From assembly GCA_035760685.1 (NCBI GenBank), contig DASTSM010000228.1:1-6910 (forward strand): a stretch of 6,910 bases of DNA. The letters are read 5' to 3'. A program made the translations under genes and the position numbers. Positions 5,928 to 6,910 of this stretch are shown here, in pieces (within the stretch, counting starts at the first letter, position 1; each line of letters opens with the position of its first letter). The stretch is from ZC4RG20 sp035760685 (GTDB taxonomy: Bacteria > Pseudomonadota > Gammaproteobacteria > Steroidobacterales > Rariloculaceae). The notes below the pieces were generated by a model. The model made no database searches. It saw nothing but the letters and a program-made list of their open reading frames with translations, and had not been told where the DNA came from.

Positions 5928-6398
5928 CTAGCCGCGCCCGCGGCCGAGGACCGCGACGATCAGCGACGCCATGGCCAAGGTCTGAAACGCCGCGCCTGCC
6001 GCGTGGGAATACTCCCAGCGAGCCCGCAGCGCTTCCCAGCTCTCGGGCGCCCGAGTCCAGTTCGCCGTCGCCACGTTCGCGGGATAAGTGAAGATCCAGA
6101 ACACCGCCTGTGCGGCCGCGAAGCAGCAGATCGCCGCGACGACGGCCCAGAACACACGCGGATCGCGGCGCGACATGAAGGCGAGCGCGATCATGGAGAG
6201 CAGCTCGACGAGCAGCAGGTAGGCAAGGCGATTCCAGCCGTTGTACGCCTGCTGCACGACGAAGTATTGATCTTTGGGCAGATGGATCTTGTTGGGCAGC
6301 TCGAGCGCATGCGCCAGAGCGGCCCCGAGCGCGAGCGCCGTCGCAAGCAGCGCGACGAAAAACACGACGTCGTAGAGCATCGAGCGCTTCACCGTCAC
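5928..6398 (-). CDS. Four-helix membrane protein, DUF1772 type
   Basis: This 156-residue protein is probably located in the inner membrane. Four hydrophobic segments are visible at about 9-31, 57-76, 82-104 and 133-152. Between the first two lies AHALELPNKIHLPKDQYFVVQQAYNGW (29-55), and after the third comes YPANVATANWTRAPESWEALRARWEYSHAAG (105-135). The pattern of a conserved A-H-x-x-E-L-P-N-K after helix 1, N-W before helix 4 and W-E-x-S-H at the start of helix 4 fits DUF1772 proteins, which are grouped with anthrone oxygenases. No reaction can be assigned from this. The start is uncertain. GTG at 6398 has a weak GGGTGA upstream, and ATG at 6380 (Met7) has GGTGAAG about 9 bases before it. 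The gene lies downstream of the glycosyltransferase on the same strand but is separated from it by the palindromic repeat pair, so co-transcription is doubtful. It is convergent with pabB. Confidence 0.8.
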   Translation of the reverse strand: MTVKRSMLYDVVFFVALLATALALGAALAHALELPNKIHLPKDQYFVVQQAYNGWNRLAYLLLVELLSMIALAFMSRRDPRVFWAVVAAICCFAAAQAVFWIFTYPANVATANWTRAPESWEALRARWEYSHAAGAAFQTLAMASLIVAVLGRGRG

Positions 6399-6408
6399 AG
6401 CTCACCCG

Positions 6409-6474
6409 AAAATGGGGTCAGACCCCATTTTTCTGTGCGAAGGCGAGGAGAAAATCGGCCCTGACCCCATTTTT
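6409..6474. repeat. Pair of inverted REP-like palindromes (GGGGTC/GACCCC)
   Basis: The first element (6409-6431) has perfect 11-base arms, AAAATGGGGTC and GACCCCATTTT, around a single A. The second (6451-6473) keeps the right arm but has a degraded left arm (AAAATCGGCCC, three mismatches) and a central T, so it is the same motif inverted. The outer arms, AAAATGGGGTCAG (6409-6421) and CTGACCCCATTTT (6461-6473), match over 13 bases, so the whole block can also fold as one long hairpin. The paired, inverted layout between genes resembles the REP/BIME elements moved by RAYT-type transposases. From memory, this GGGGTC motif recurs in many gammaproteobacterial genomes. The hairpins sit between two - strand genes, and the A/T flanks could make them act as terminators or mRNA stabilisers. 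Confidence 0.75.
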
Positions 6475-6910
6475 ACAGGAAGACGACGCGGAAGCGGAGC
6501 GCGCCGACCGCGCGCCAGAAGACCGCGAGCGGGGGAATCAGCACGGAGGTCAGGACGATCTCGGCGACGTGCGAGGCGCACTTTCTGGCGGGCTTCAGCC
6601 GCGCGAGGCAGAAGCGTCCCGTCAAGACTCCCCAGAGCGCCGCCCCGCCGGCGGCGACGCTGCCCGCGTCGAGCAATGCGCCCTGGGCGGCCGTTCCGAG
6701 CGCGCCGACGATGGCGTAGTAGTCCCAGCGCGGAGCCCGGCGGATTCGCTCGCGGTACGCCGCGCGGTGCTTCTTGAACAAGAGCGCGTCGAACAGCACC
6801 TTCTTCTGCTGTGCGAGGCTGATGCCCCACGGCGCCGCTCGCACGGGATGAACGACGATCGCCTCCGGGAGAGGCTCGACGCGAGCGTCCGCGGCGAGCA
6901 GGCGGAAGTA
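6473..6910 (-). CDS. C-terminal part of a probable family 2 glycosyltransferase (runs off the right edge)
   Basis: The frame is open from base 6910 down to a TAA at 6473-6475 and gives the last 145 residues. The GTG at 6844 is internal, because coding continues upstream (YFRLLAADARVEPLPEAIVV). The order of features fits the end of a GT2 enzyme: an LPEAIVVHPVR segment, then an aromatic/basic helix with QQKKVLFDALLFKKH and YRERIRR, as in GT2 proteins that extend a sugar chain at the membrane. Hydrophobic stretches follow at about visible residues 68-95 and 113-130, ending in the positively charged tail RAVGALRFRVVFL. The catalytic GT-A domain with its DxD motif would lie outside the window, so the family call rests on the C-terminal pattern alone. 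The stop codon overlaps the A/T flank of the palindromic repeat, so the last residues may have been set by that insertion. Confidence 0.6.
   Translation of the reverse strand, partial: YFRLLAADARVEPLPEAIVVHPVRAAPWGISLAQQKKVLFDALLFKKHRAAYRERIRRAPRWDYYAIVGALGTAAQGALLDAGSVAAGGAALWGVLTGRFCLARLKPARKCASHVAEIVLTSVLIPPLAVFWRAVGALRFRVVFL

Noticed and set aside
6412..6777. + strand frame with MGSDPIF-like peptides
   Set aside because: The peptides are translations of the palindromic repeat followed by the reverse of the glycosyltransferase gene; the arginine-rich remainder has no protein-like pattern.

Overview
The window is high-GC bacterial DNA (clearly GC-rich by eye, with strong G/C at third codon positions). 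It is tightly packed, with six protein genes and partial genes on a chromosome-like backbone. Two enzymes, valine-pyruvate aminotransferase and aminodeoxychorismate synthase component I, resemble the E. coli AvtA and PabB proteins closely over their full length. A palindrome built on the GGGGTC/GACCCC motif near the right end is of a kind I associate with scattered repeats in gammaproteobacterial genomes. Together these suggest a high-GC gammaproteobacterium (Xanthomonadales or Steroidobacterales type). This placement is inference; no rRNA or marker gene is present to test it.

Layout. At 1-792 (+) is fdhD, missing only its first residues at the left edge. At 810-2078 (+) is avtA, 17 bases downstream. 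The gap 2079-2149 holds a candidate terminator and then an inverted repeat that includes the next start codon. At 2150-3433 (+) is an exported M48 zinc metalloprotease with C-terminal TPR-like helices (BepA/YfgC type), joined by an ATGA overlap to 3430-4251 (+), an exported protein of unknown function. At 4252-4375 is a leader region with a GC-rich hairpin that covers the Shine-Dalgarno of the next gene, and a 20-codon leader ORF whose stop overlaps that gene's TTG start. At 4376-5749 (+) is pabB. The gap 5750-5927 separates convergent genes and holds a hairpin and an AT-rich patch. At 5928-6398 (-) is a four-helix membrane protein of DUF1772 type. At 6409-6474 is a pair of inverted REP-like palindromes. 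At 6473-6910 (-) is the C-terminal part of a probable family 2 glycosyltransferase that runs off the right edge.

How the genes relate. FdhD activates molybdenum formate dehydrogenases by sulfuration. AvtA makes or uses alanine/valine through PLP transamination. PabB starts the p-aminobenzoate branch of folate synthesis. These three share no pathway and look like ordinary housekeeping genes packed together. The protease and its overlapping partner form the one obvious functional pair and probably act in the periplasm, perhaps in envelope protein quality control. I see no phage, plasmid, CRISPR, defence or biosynthetic cluster. The most notable signals are the pabB leader architecture, the protease/partner pair and the palindromic repeat pair.
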